A stretch of 64,000 nt of DNA from Burkholderia ambifaria AMMD (GTDB lineage: Bacteria > Pseudomonadota > Gammaproteobacteria > Burkholderiales > Burkholderiaceae), in contig NC_008391.1 of assembly GCF_000203915.1 (NCBI RefSeq), positions 1,054,001 to 1,118,000 of the forward strand, read 5' to 3'. The notes beneath the pieces were generated by a model, which was not told where the DNA came from, searched no databases, and saw only the letters and a program-made list of their open reading frames with translations. Shown in pieces: positions 26,946 to 35,970 of this stretch. Positions within the stretch are counted from its first letter, which is position 1, and every line of letters starts with the position of its first letter. A program made the position numbers and the translations under genes.

Positions 26946-28444
26946 GACGCGACGTGCTCGCGGCGCAGCACTTCCTCGACCGGCACCGGCTTGAACGGAT
27001 GCCGGCGCTGCACGACGACCGTCCAGAACAGCGCATACAGCGCGGTGAGCCCGAGCATCGCGCCGAACGGCACGTAGATGTCGCGCGCGTTCATGCCGGG
27101 CGGCGTGATGTACCAGATCGCGAGCACGATGCCGACGCTCGACACGATCTGCGGCAGCGGGAACAGCGGCGAACGGTACGGGCGCGGCAGGTCGGGACGG
27201 CGGATGCGCAGCATCACGACCGACGCGGTGACGAGCAGGTACGCGGTGCCCCATGCGCAGGTCGCGGCGAGCACGAGGTGAAGGATGCTGTCGAGGTTGC
27301 CGTGGATCAGCCATGCGTGGGCGATCGGCACGATCGCCGCCGCGACGATGCCGACCACCGGCGTCTTGAAGCGCGGATGCAGATATGCGAAGCAGCGCGG
27401 CAGCGCGCCGTCGATCGCCATCCCGTACAGGATGCGCGGCAGCCCGGCCATCAGCGTGTTGATCGTCGCGGCGCCCGCGCACAGGAACGCGATGCCGAAC
27501 CACACGCGGCCGAACGGCCCAAGCACCTGCAGCGCGAACGCGGGGATCGCGCCCGGCGTGTCGAGCAGGTGCGTCAGGCCGTCGGGGCTGACCGGCACGT
27601 TCGCGACCTGGCGGCGGATCGCCGCGCCGTACAGGAACATACAGATCGCGACGCCGACGAGGCCGAGCGCCATCGCACGCGGAATCGTGCGGCCCGGCGC
27701 CTTCATTTCCGGCGCGAGCGGCGTGACGAACTCGCAGCCGACGAACATGAACATCGCCATCCCGACCAGCGACAGCACGGCCGGCACCGACGTGCCGACG
27801 TCCGAGCCGCCGAACCAGCCGTCGAGATGCACGGCGGGCGCCGCGACGAGGCCGAGGATCCCGAAGATCATCAGCGACAGCCACATGCCGGCCGTCAGCA
27901 CGATCTCGAGCTTGCTGAACACCTTGATGCCGATGATGTTGGTGATCGCGAACGTGACCACCAGGCCGACGCCGACGAGCCATGAACTGTTGTGCTTCTC
28001 GAGCGCGGCGTTCAGCGACTCGAAGTTCACGAGCGCCATGATGCCGCTCAGGATCGTCTCCGCCGTGCCGGCGAACACGTGGACGAGGAAATACGCGGAA
28101 ATCGTGCCGGTGATCGCCCAGAAGCGGCCGAGCCCGCACGACAGGTAATCGTAAACCGAGCCGGCCGTCGGCAGCATCGCGGCGGCCTCCGAGAACGTCG
28201 TCGCCTGCGCCTGCATCATCACGAACGCGATGATCATCGCGACCGCGAACGCCCAGCCGCCCATCCCGAAGCCCGACGTCGCGGTGAGGATCACCGGGCT
28301 CGCCATGATGAGGCCGACGGCGCTCGCCAGCGCGGTCGGAAAACCGACCGCGCCCGCCGTCAGCACCGTGCCGCCGCCCGCTTCAGCCGGCGCACCGGCG
28401 GGCGTATCGCCCGCGGCGCCCGTCACTCCAGACCATCCCGACAT
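26942..28444 (-). CDS. APC-superfamily amino acid/amine permease
   Basis: The 500-residue inner-membrane protein has about 12 hydrophobic segments. The APC hallmarks include GGWAFAVAMIIAFVMMQAQA near TM2 and GCEFVTPLAPEMKAPGRTIP, which match amino-acid and ethanolamine/putrescine transporters. It starts at 28444 behind a strong AGGAAGGAGACG site. It is followed by the coupled DUF3156-like gene and preceded by an intergenic region holding a terminator and the shared motif. The cytosolic aminotransferase and aldehyde dehydrogenase upstream suggest it imports an amine or amino acid. Confidence 0.9.
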   Translation of the reverse strand: MSGWSGVTGAAGDTPAGAPAEAGGGTVLTAGAVGFPTALASAVGLIMASPVILTATSGFGMGGWAFAVAMIIAFVMMQAQATTFSEAAAMLPTAGSVYDYLSCGLGRFWAITGTISAYFLVHVFAGTAETILSGIMALVNFESLNAALEKHNSSWLVGVGLVVTFAITNIIGIKVFSKLEIVLTAGMWLSLMIFGILGLVAAPAVHLDGWFGGSDVGTSVPAVLSLVGMAMFMFVGCEFVTPLAPEMKAPGRTIPRAMALGLVGVAICMFLYGAAIRRQVANVPVSPDGLTHLLDTPGAIPAFALQVLGPFGRVWFGIAFLCAGAATINTLMAGLPRILYGMAIDGALPRCFAYLHPRFKTPVVGIVAAAIVPIAHAWLIHGNLDSILHLVLAATCAWGTAYLLVTASVVMLRIRRPDLPRPYRSPLFPLPQIVSSVGIVLAIWYITPPGMNARDIYVPFGAMLGLTALYALFWTVVVQRRHPFKPVPVEEVLRREHVAS

Positions 28445-28603
28445 CGTCGTCTCCTTCCTGTTTCGGCCGGCGCCGCCGCTGCGGCGCCCGTTCCGTGCTT
28501 CGCGGCCGGCCCGGGGCAGCGCGTCAGCGCTTCGACCCCGGGCCACTGTCGATCAAACTCGATCCGATGTCGAAAAAATACGCAGGCAAAATTGTTCGGT
28601 CAT

Positions 28604-28620
28604 AGCGCAAATCGGCAAAA
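28604..28620 (-). promoter_or_regulatory. Shared motif copy 2 (upstream of permease)
   Basis: AGCGCAAATCGGCAAAA on the plus strand reads, toward the permease, as two direct TTTGC half-sites separated by CGA. It lies 160-176 bp upstream of the permease start and directly after the aminotransferase terminator. It is the best match to the four-copy consensus. Confidence 0.5.
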
Positions 28621-28657
28621 CGGCGGTGGGGAGCGGGTTATCCCGCCCTCCACCGCC
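28617..28657 (-). terminator. Rho-independent terminator of aminotransferase unit
   Basis: GGCGGTGG (28622-28629) pairs with CCACCGCC (28650-28657) and the inner GCGGG/CCCGC extends the stem. Read on the minus strand, the hairpin is followed by GTTTTG, a short U-run. It sits 61 bp past the aminotransferase stop and separates that unit from the permease promoter. Confidence 0.65.
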
Positions 28658-28717
28658 GGTTCGTCGTCACGCGCTCACGCGGTCACGACATCACGCCCTT
28701 ACGGGGCCCTTACGTCC

Positions 28718-30058
28718 TCACGCGAACGGCACGCCCTCGAAGCCCGCCGCGAGCGCGTCGACGATCCGGTCGAGCGGCTCGCGCTGGATCACGAGCGGGG
28801 GCGACAGGATGATCTTCGTGCCGACCGGACGCACCAGCACGCCGTGCTCCCGCGCCACTTCCGCGACCGCGTTCGCATAGCCGGACAGCGGGTCGATCGG
28901 CTCGCGGGTCTGCTTGTTCGCGACGAGATCGAGCGCGAGCATCAGCCCTTTGCCGCGCACCTCGCCGACCGCCGCGAAGCGTTCCGGAAACGACCGCAGC
29001 GCTTCGAGCAGATACGCGCCCTGCTTCGCCGCGTTCGCCGGCAGGTCTTCCTTCACGACGATGTCGAGGCTCGCGATCGCGGCCGCGCACGCAACCGGGT
29101 GCCCCGCGTACGTGTAGCCGTGCATGATCGCGCCGCCGAAGTCCGCGTTCGCGGCGAATGCGTCCTCGATCCGCGCGTTCACGGCCGTCGCGCCGAGCGG
29201 CACGTAACCGGACGAGATCCCCTTCGCGAGACACATGATGTCAGGGCGCACGCCCCAGCCGCGGCTGCCGAACATGCTGCCGCTGCGGCCGAAGCCCGTC
29301 ACGACTTCGTCGGCGATCAGCAGCACGCCGTAGCGGTCGCACACCTCGCGCACGAGTGGCCAGTAGTTGGCCGGCGGCACGATCACGCCGCCCGCGCCCT
29401 GCACCGGTTCGGCGATGAACGCGGCAACCGTGTCGGGGCTCTGGAACTGGATCTCGCGCTCCAGCATTTCCGCGCAGATCCGGCCGAGTTCCTCCGGATC
29501 CTGCGTGAACGGGTTGCGGTACAGCCACGGCGTCTCGACGTGGAAGCAGCCGGGCAGGTTCGGCTCGTAGTTGCGGCGAAACACCGTATTGCCGTTCACC
29601 GACGCACCGCCGAAGTGCGTGCCGTGATAGCCCTGCTTCAACGAGATGAACTTCGTGCGGTCGGCCTGACCGCGCACCTTCCAGTACTGGCGCGCGATCT
29701 TCAGCGCGGTCTCGATCGAGTCGGAGCCGCCCGAGCTGTACAGCACGCGGCGCATCCCTTCCGGTTCGAGCATGTCGATCAGCTTCTTCGACAGCTCTTC
29801 CGCGCGCGGATGCGAGATGCCGTCGAACAGCTGGAAGTATTCGAGTTCGTCGAGCTGACGCACGATCGCGTCCTTCACTTCCTGGCGGTTGTGCCCGACG
29901 TTCACGTTCCACAGGCCCGCGACGCCGTCGACAAGCTTGCGCCCCTCTTCGTCGAACACGTAGCAGCCGTCGCCGCGCACGATGCGGATCGGCTTGCGCT
30001 GTTTCATTTCGTTCGGGTGCAGCATCGGGTGCCAGAACTTCGCTTCGTTGTAGCTCAT
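28718..30058 (-). CDS. Class III PLP-dependent aminotransferase (omega-amine type)
   Basis: The 446-residue cytosolic enzyme has the fold-type I class III layout: GLWNVNVGHNRQEV near the N-terminus, the PLP-phosphate segment SGGSDSIETALKIARQYW, IADEVVTGFGRSGSMF, and the Schiff-base lysine K279 in LAKGISSGYVPLG. Relatives transfer amino groups from putrescine, beta-alanine, phenylethylamine-type amines or similar donors to pyruvate or alpha-ketoglutarate. It follows the aldehyde dehydrogenase by 72 bp, so amine to aldehyde to acid is the likely sequence. The exact amine is not determined. Confidence 0.9.
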   Translation of the reverse strand: MSYNEAKFWHPMLHPNEMKQRKPIRIVRGDGCYVFDEEGRKLVDGVAGLWNVNVGHNRQEVKDAIVRQLDELEYFQLFDGISHPRAEELSKKLIDMLEPEGMRRVLYSSGGSDSIETALKIARQYWKVRGQADRTKFISLKQGYHGTHFGGASVNGNTVFRRNYEPNLPGCFHVETPWLYRNPFTQDPEELGRICAEMLEREIQFQSPDTVAAFIAEPVQGAGGVIVPPANYWPLVREVCDRYGVLLIADEVVTGFGRSGSMFGSRGWGVRPDIMCLAKGISSGYVPLGATAVNARIEDAFAANADFGGAIMHGYTYAGHPVACAAAIASLDIVVKEDLPANAAKQGAYLLEALRSFPERFAAVGEVRGKGLMLALDLVANKQTREPIDPLSGYANAVAEVAREHGVLVRPVGTKIILSPPLVIQREPLDRIVDALAAGFEGVPFA

Positions 30059-30084
30059 TGCAATCTCCACTTTCGGATCGGTTG

Positions 30085-30110
30085 AACCTCGATCGTTCCG
30101 GTTCGAGGTT
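30085..30110 (-). promoter_or_regulatory. Intercistronic inverted repeat between aldehyde dehydrogenase and aminotransferase
   Basis: AACCTCGA at 30085-30092 and TCGAGGTT at 30103-30110 form a perfect 8-bp inverted repeat with a 10-nt loop in the 72-bp gap. There is no U-run, so it is more likely an mRNA-stabilising or attenuating hairpin, or an operator, than a terminator. Confidence 0.4.
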
Positions 30111-30130
30111 GTAGGAGTTGGCGCCGCGCG

Positions 30131-31633
<1,503 letters not shown>

Positions 31634-31725
31634 GGGCGTCTTCTCGATGTCTATCGTGGCTGGGCCGCGTGCGCGCGGGCATGCGGGCGTCGAACCACTG
31701 TATCGACGGGGGATCGCGCCCGGTG

Positions 31726-31741
31726 AGCGCAAATTGGCAGC
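31726..31741 (-). promoter_or_regulatory. Shared motif copy 3 (upstream of aldehyde dehydrogenase)
   Basis: AGCGCAAATTGGCAGC on the plus strand matches the consensus. Together with its left flank CGGTG it is nearly identical to the copy upstream of the LuxR gene. It lies about 95-110 bp upstream of the dehydrogenase start. Confidence 0.5.
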
Positions 31742-31989
31742 GCGTGGGGGCAAGCGGCGGGTTCGAACCCCGCGGAAGGTCTGACGGCGCGAGGCAGAAA
31801 GCCGGTCCGTAATTGGTGCAGGCTGCTGCCTGTTTTGGCGCCGGACCAAAGTCCGGCCATTGAATCGTCAGTTTCTGAAACCGGCGCCATCGACGCAAGG
31901 AAGTCGTACGCCTGGTAGCCCCAGCCAATAAACGCCGAGCGCAAGCGGGATCAGGAAGTACAGCGAGTCGTAGGTCCCGCTTCTTGCGG

Positions 31990-32052
31990 TTCTGATTCGG
32001 TGCGGTTCGACAAGTCAAGCTTGCGATAGATGCGCGGCAGGTTCGTCTTGCC
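31990..32052 (-). pseudogene. Remnant of a LuxR-type regulator C-terminus
   Basis: On the minus strand this stretch encodes LIGKTNLPRIYRKLDLSNRT, which aligns with PTIKTHLMRMYRKLGVSNRT, the last helix of the LuxR protein encoded at 32769-33500. The DNA is also visibly similar over about 60 bp. Only the recognition-helix end survives; no start or effector domain is present. It abuts the stop codon of the secreted hypothetical gene, which lies between the remnant and the intact copy, suggesting a duplication or insertion event. Confidence 0.6.
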
Positions 32053-32054
32053 GA

Positions 32055-32717
32055 TCAGCCACTGACGTCCATGCAGTTCCCCGGCCTGACCATTTCGTTT
32101 TCCTTGGCATTGCCCGATGTGAACAGGCAGAAGTTCGTGCCGATCTCGCTTCCAAATTCCATCAGGAAATCGGGCCGGCCGTCGCGATCGAGGTCGCCCG
32201 CCCATATCAGCGTCGCGCGGAACGGCGGCGTGCTGCCGCCGAAGTCATGCAGGGCCGATCGCTTGCCATCGCCTTCGACAATCACCACACCGGATGTGGT
32301 GTAACGCAACGCGTACCGGCGGTCGTGAAACGCGAAACGCAGCGGTTCGACGCCGGGCTCGACCGTCCTCCCGCCGTTCGAGAACGTCAGATTCGCCGCG
32401 TCGACCCCGCCCTGCCTGAGCATTTTGCAATGCAACAGCGCAACGGCTTTTTTCACGTCGGGCGTGATTTCGACGACTGTGCCGTCCGGTTGCGCCGGTT
32501 CGAACCGAATGCGTGCCGGCGCGAGCGTCCAGTGGTTGCCGTCCGGCGCCAAGCCGAGCCACCCGTCGCCGAGATCGGCACCGGCCTCGCCGATGTCGTC
32601 GGCCAGCATCCGGGTCGGTTGCAGCACGAGACAGGCGTCACTGCCACCGTCCTGCGCGAAGGCCGTGGAGGAACCCAACAAGACAAGCAGCACGGCCAGC
32701 AGCGGTTTGATGTTCAT
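32055..32717 (-). CDS. Secreted hypothetical protein, 220 aa
   Basis: The protein has a clear signal peptide (MNIKPLLAVLLVLLGSSTAFA, cleaved before QDGGSD). The mature part contains two Cys pairs (DACLVL ... LHCKML and NFCLFT ... GNCMDV) that could form disulfides. The segment WAGDLDRDGRPDFLMEFGSE resembles an FG-GAP/calcium-binding repeat (DxDxDGxxD). I do not recognise the family; a periplasmic or secreted beta-propeller-like repeat protein is possible. It starts 51 bp after the LuxR gene on the same strand and may be its cotranscribed partner. Confidence 0.72.
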   Translation of the reverse strand: MNIKPLLAVLLVLLGSSTAFAQDGGSDACLVLQPTRMLADDIGEAGADLGDGWLGLAPDGNHWTLAPARIRFEPAQPDGTVVEITPDVKKAVALLHCKMLRQGGVDAANLTFSNGGRTVEPGVEPLRFAFHDRRYALRYTTSGVVIVEGDGKRSALHDFGGSTPPFRATLIWAGDLDRDGRPDFLMEFGSEIGTNFCLFTSGNAKENEMVRPGNCMDVSG

Positions 32718-32768
32718 GAATCGGCGATCGCGAAAGGTTCGAGGCCCGGATCGCAATTATGTGCCGGA

Positions 32769-33500
32769 TTACAGAAACAACGCCCCGACCAGTTCCGTGC
32801 GGTTCGACACGCCGAGCTTCCGGTACATGCGCATCAAATGCGTCTTGATGGTCGGCTGCCCGAGCGCGAGATCGCGTGCGATCTCCTTGTTCGAGCGGCC
32901 GTCGCGCACAAGGCGTGCGATCTGTTCCTCGCGGTAGGTCAGCCGCTCCTCGCAGTCGATCCGGTGGATCCCGCGCCGCGCACGCAGCAGTGGGGCCAGC
33001 GCCGCTTCGGCGACCGGCTGCAGCCGCGCCAGCGCGTCGACCTCGCCCGGCGCGAACCGGCCCGCCGTGCTGTTGCCTTCCGCGTCGCCTTTTTCGAAGC
33101 GCAGCAGCGAAAACGCGCCGACCGTGCGGCCCGCGTCGTCGCGCAGCCAGATTTCGACGACATCGGCGACATCGTGCCGCCGCAGGAAACGCGTCCAGTA
33201 CGCGGACGCGGCACGTCTTTCGTCAGGCAATTGGGAAGCAAGCGTCACGACCGCGCGAACGCCCGCCGCGCAGCGCGACGGATGCAGCGGATCGAGCATC
33301 CGGTAGCGCGCGAGGTACGTGCGATGCATCGACTCCGGCATCCCGAACAGCTGGAAATCGGCCGGCTCGCCGCTCAGGTCGAGCCGGTAGAACACGATCG
33401 CGGACGGGCTCGCGAATGCATCGAACGCAGCGACGCACGCATGCAGCGCGCGCTGCCAATCGGCGGCTTCGTGGTCGGCGGAAACGGATGGGGTCGGCAT
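32769..33500 (-). CDS. LuxR-family transcriptional regulator
   Basis: The 243-residue protein ends with a LuxR/GerE helix-turn-helix (about 180-243: LTYREEQIARLVRDGRSNKE and IKTHLMRMYRKLGVSNRTEL). The N-terminal 170 residues form a sensing domain without the classic acyl-homoserine-lactone Trp/Tyr/Asp pattern that I can verify, so an orphan metabolic regulator is more likely than a quorum sensor. It carries its own upstream copy of the shared motif, as do the porin, permease and aldehyde dehydrogenase, so it may belong to and control that group. Confidence 0.87.
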   Translation of the reverse strand: MPTPSVSADHEAADWQRALHACVAAFDAFASPSAIVFYRLDLSGEPADFQLFGMPESMHRTYLARYRMLDPLHPSRCAAGVRAVVTLASQLPDERRAASAYWTRFLRRHDVADVVEIWLRDDAGRTVGAFSLLRFEKGDAEGNSTAGRFAPGEVDALARLQPVAEAALAPLLRARRGIHRIDCEERLTYREEQIARLVRDGRSNKEIARDLALGQPTIKTHLMRMYRKLGVSNRTELVGALFL

Positions 33501-33569
33501 GATGGGAGCGGCCGGCGGCCGAACGCGTCGAAGTTCGGGCCAGCCTACCGGCGCCGAAAAGCGCCGGTG

Positions 33570-33585
33570 AGCACAAATCGGCAAA
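33570..33585 (-). promoter_or_regulatory. Shared motif copy 4 (upstream of LuxR gene)
   Basis: AGCACAAATCGGCAAA on the plus strand is preceded by GCGCCGGTG, closely matching copy 3. It lies 70-85 bp upstream of the LuxR start, a position suited to autoregulation. Confidence 0.5.
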
Positions 33586-33657
33586 TCGTCCCGGTTCGGC
33601 TGGTTCAGCCGATTCGACCGGGACGATGCGCTCGCGCGACGGGGCGCGCGCCGACTT

Positions 33658-34533
33658 TCAATGCGCGTTCGAGGCGAACGTGTCGCAGGCGCTCACTTCA
33701 CCGGCTTCCATCCCGCGCCGCAGCCAGTACATCCGCTGTTCGCTGGTGCCGTGCGTGAAGCTTTCCGGCACGACGTAGCCCTGGCCTTGCTGCTGCAGCC
33801 GATCGTCGCCGATTGCGGCCGCCGCCTTCAGCCCCTCCTCGAAATCGCCGGGTTCCATCAGCCGCTGGTTCGCGCGCTCCGCGTTGTTCGCCCATACGCC
33901 GGCGAAGCAGTCGGCCTGCAGTTCCATCCGCACCGACAGCGCGTTCGAGCGCGCCTGGCTCGACCGGCGGCGCGCGGCATCGACCTTGTCGGAAATGCCG
34001 AGCAGGTTCTGCACGTGGTGGCCGACTTCGTGCGCGATCACGTAGGCCTGCGCGAAATCGCCGCCCGCGCCGAACCGCTTGCGCAATTCGTCATAGAAAC
34101 CGAGATCGATATACACCTTGTGGTCGGCCGGACAGTAGAACGGCCCCATCGCGGTCTGGCCGGTGCCGCATGCGGTCGGCGTCGAGTTCGTGAACATCAC
34201 GAGCTTCGGCGCCTCGTACTGCGCATGCAACTGGGTGTTGAACACGCCCGTCCACGTGCGCTCGATATTGCCGAGCACCTTGCGCGTGAACACCGCGCCG
34301 GGATCGTTCGCCGGCGCGCCCTGGTGCTGCGTGGGCGCGGGTTGCGCCTGCTGCTGGCGGCCCTGCAGCGCCGACGCGCCTTCGAGCACGACGCGCGGGT
34401 CGATCCCGAAGAAATACGATGCGGCCAGCGCCACCACGATCGTGCCGATGCCGATCGTCGCGCGCCCGCCGAACCCGCCGCCACCGCGTCGATCCTCGAC
34501 GTTCGCGCTTTCTGTTTCGTCGTCCAGCCTCAT
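33658..34533 (-). CDS. Neutral zinc metallopeptidase, YpfJ family, membrane-anchored
   Basis: The 291-residue protein has a short cytosolic N-terminus, one transmembrane segment (TIGIGTIVVALAASYFFGI, about 26-44) and a periplasmic peptidase domain with the zinc motif HEVGHH (168-173) and the third ligand region ELQADCFAGVWA. It starts at 34533 behind GGGAGGAGCC. Family members are putative neutral metalloproteases of unknown substrate. The gene stands alone; the next gene on the other side is divergent, 440 bp away. Confidence 0.92.
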   Translation of the reverse strand: MRLDDETESANVEDRRGGGGFGGRATIGIGTIVVALAASYFFGIDPRVVLEGASALQGRQQQAQPAPTQHQGAPANDPGAVFTRKVLGNIERTWTGVFNTQLHAQYEAPKLVMFTNSTPTACGTGQTAMGPFYCPADHKVYIDLGFYDELRKRFGAGGDFAQAYVIAHEVGHHVQNLLGISDKVDAARRRSSQARSNALSVRMELQADCFAGVWANNAERANQRLMEPGDFEEGLKAAAAIGDDRLQQQGQGYVVPESFTHGTSEQRMYWLRRGMEAGEVSACDTFASNAH

Positions 34534-34973
34534 TGCCGGCTCCTCCCTGCTCTTGTCGATGGTCCGGCCGCGCGATGCGCAACCGGGCGATCCGCCGCCG
34601 CGCCACACGCGCGATCGGCGGACGCGATGGATCCGTATTCGTATCTGGCGCACGCTCGCGCCGATATCGCCGCCTGCCCTTCCGCTTGTACGACGGAATC
34701 GGCCGGCGCGCCGCGCCGGTGCGCGGGCTCGCCCGCGCTACGCCCGTACTATTTTGCCGGGCTTTTGCGACTTATCGCAAAAATACGGAGGATAGAGCGA
34801 TTCGGCGCCGATGATCGTCAGCCTTTGCAAAATGGCCGGAATCCTGCCGGCGGCCCCGGTGCCGCGCATAACCGTCGGCCGTCCGGCCGATAGATGTTCA
34901 TCCTTTCGGCGGATACCGGCGTGCGTCGACGCCACTTAAAGTGACCGGAAACGACACCCTTCCGGAGAACGAC
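34534..34973. promoter_or_regulatory. 440-bp divergent intergenic region with 20-bp inverted repeat
   Basis: No gene is supported here. TTTTGCGACTTATCGCAAAA at 34763-34782 is an 8-bp inverted repeat with a 4-nt centre. It has T on the left and A on the right, so it is not a terminator in either direction and is better read as an operator. It lies 211 bp from the SDR start and 230 bp from the peptidase start. Confidence 0.4.
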
Positions 34974-35765
34974 ATGACGCACCCGCAACCCCGAACGATC
35001 GCGATCACCGGTGCAGGCACCGGCATCGGCGCCGCGTGCGCGCGCCGCTTCGCCGCCCGCGGCGAGCGCGTCGTATTGATCGGGCGGCGCCGGGCACCGC
35101 TCGACGCACTCGCCGCCGAGACCGGTGGCATCGCCCTCGCCGGCGACGCCGCGAGCACGGCCGACTGGACCCGCTTCCTACCGGAGATCGCCGGACGGTT
35201 CGGCCCCGTCGACGCGCTCGTCGCGTGCGCGGGCGGCCACGGCCTCGGCCGCGCGGAGGAAACCGACGACGCGCAATGGCGCGACGCGATGCACGCGAAT
35301 CTCGACACCGCATTCGTCAGCGCACGCGCGTGCCTGCCCGACCTGATCGCGCAGCGCGGCAGCATCGTGCTGGTCGCGTCGATCGCCGCGCTCGCGGCCG
35401 GGCCGGGCGTGTGCGGCTATACGGTCGGCAAGCATGCGCTGCTCGGGCTCGCGCGGTCGCTCGCACGCGACTACGGGCCGCACGGCGTGCGTGCGAACGC
35501 GGTGTGTCCGGGCTGGGTCCGCACGCCGATGGCCGATGCGGAAATGGCGCCGCTGATGTCCGCGCATGGCGACACGCTCGACGGCGCGTATGCGCGCGTG
35601 AGCGCCGACGTGCCGCTGCGGCGCGCGGCCGATCCGGACGAAATCGCGGCGGTGTGCGCATTCCTCGCATCGCCCGACGCGTCGTTCGTGACGGGCGCGA
35701 CGCTCGTCGCCGACGGCGGCGCGATGGTCGTCGATGTGCCGACGCTCGCGTTCGACAAGCTTTGA
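34974..35765 (+). CDS. SDR-family NAD(P)-dependent oxidoreductase
   Basis: The 263-residue enzyme has the cofactor motif TGAGTGIG (residues 11-18), the structural AGG variant of NNAG, the catalytic serine in LVASIAAL and the YTVGK active site (Tyr-x-x-x-Lys). It is therefore a complete classical SDR, probably reducing a ketone or oxidising an alcohol in the cytosol. The ATG at 34974 follows CCGGAGAACGAC. It precedes a LysR gene on the same strand by about 205 bp and may belong to the same catabolic module as the MFS and DUF2848 genes downstream. Confidence 0.9.
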   Translation: MTHPQPRTIAITGAGTGIGAACARRFAARGERVVLIGRRRAPLDALAAETGGIALAGDAASTADWTRFLPEIAGRFGPVDALVACAGGHGLGRAEETDDAQWRDAMHANLDTAFVSARACLPDLIAQRGSIVLVASIAALAAGPGVCGYTVGKHALLGLARSLARDYGPHGVRANAVCPGWVRTPMADAEMAPLMSAHGDTLDGAYARVSADVPLRRAADPDEIAAVCAFLASPDASFVTGATLVADGGAMVVDVPTLAFDKL

Positions 35766-35970
35766 CTTCGGGGGCGAAGCGTCCGCACGATGCGTTCCCG
35801 AATGCGAGCGCGCGACGTGCCCGTGCCGCACACGTCGTCTGGCACGGCCTCGCCCGCCCCCGGCGCTACGCACGCGCTGCACACGCCCCGCTCGTTTCCC
35901 ACCCCGGAAATCCGCTAACATCGACCGATCCCGCCGCCTTCGTGGGCACCCCCTCACCGTTCGGACTTCG

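Larger units (their letters stand above)
31634..32054. other. 421-bp non-coding scar with LuxR 3' remnant, tRNA T-arm-like sequence and hairpins
   Basis: No intact gene is seen. The stretch holds a copy of the shared motif (31726-31741), a T-arm-like hairpin GCGGG-TTCGAAC-CCCGC at 31757-31773, two adjacent short hairpins (31819-31833 and 31840-31857), and, near 31990-32052, a minus-strand fragment similar to the end of the LuxR gene at 32769. It looks like a decayed recombination site plus the aldehyde dehydrogenase promoter. Confidence 0.5.

Noticed and set aside
28445..28717. Possible small RNA between permease and aminotransferase
   Set aside because: The strong hairpin is explained as the aminotransferase terminator and the rest as the permease promoter region.
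31757..31773. tRNA-like T-arm (GCGGG-TTCGAAC-CCCGC)
   Set aside because: No anticodon arm at the right distance and no matching acceptor stem; kept only as part of the scar region, not as a tRNA.
32769..33500. Acyl-homoserine-lactone quorum-sensing receptor
   Set aside because: The N-terminal domain does not show the conserved autoinducer-binding residues I would expect, and no LuxI-type synthase is in the window.
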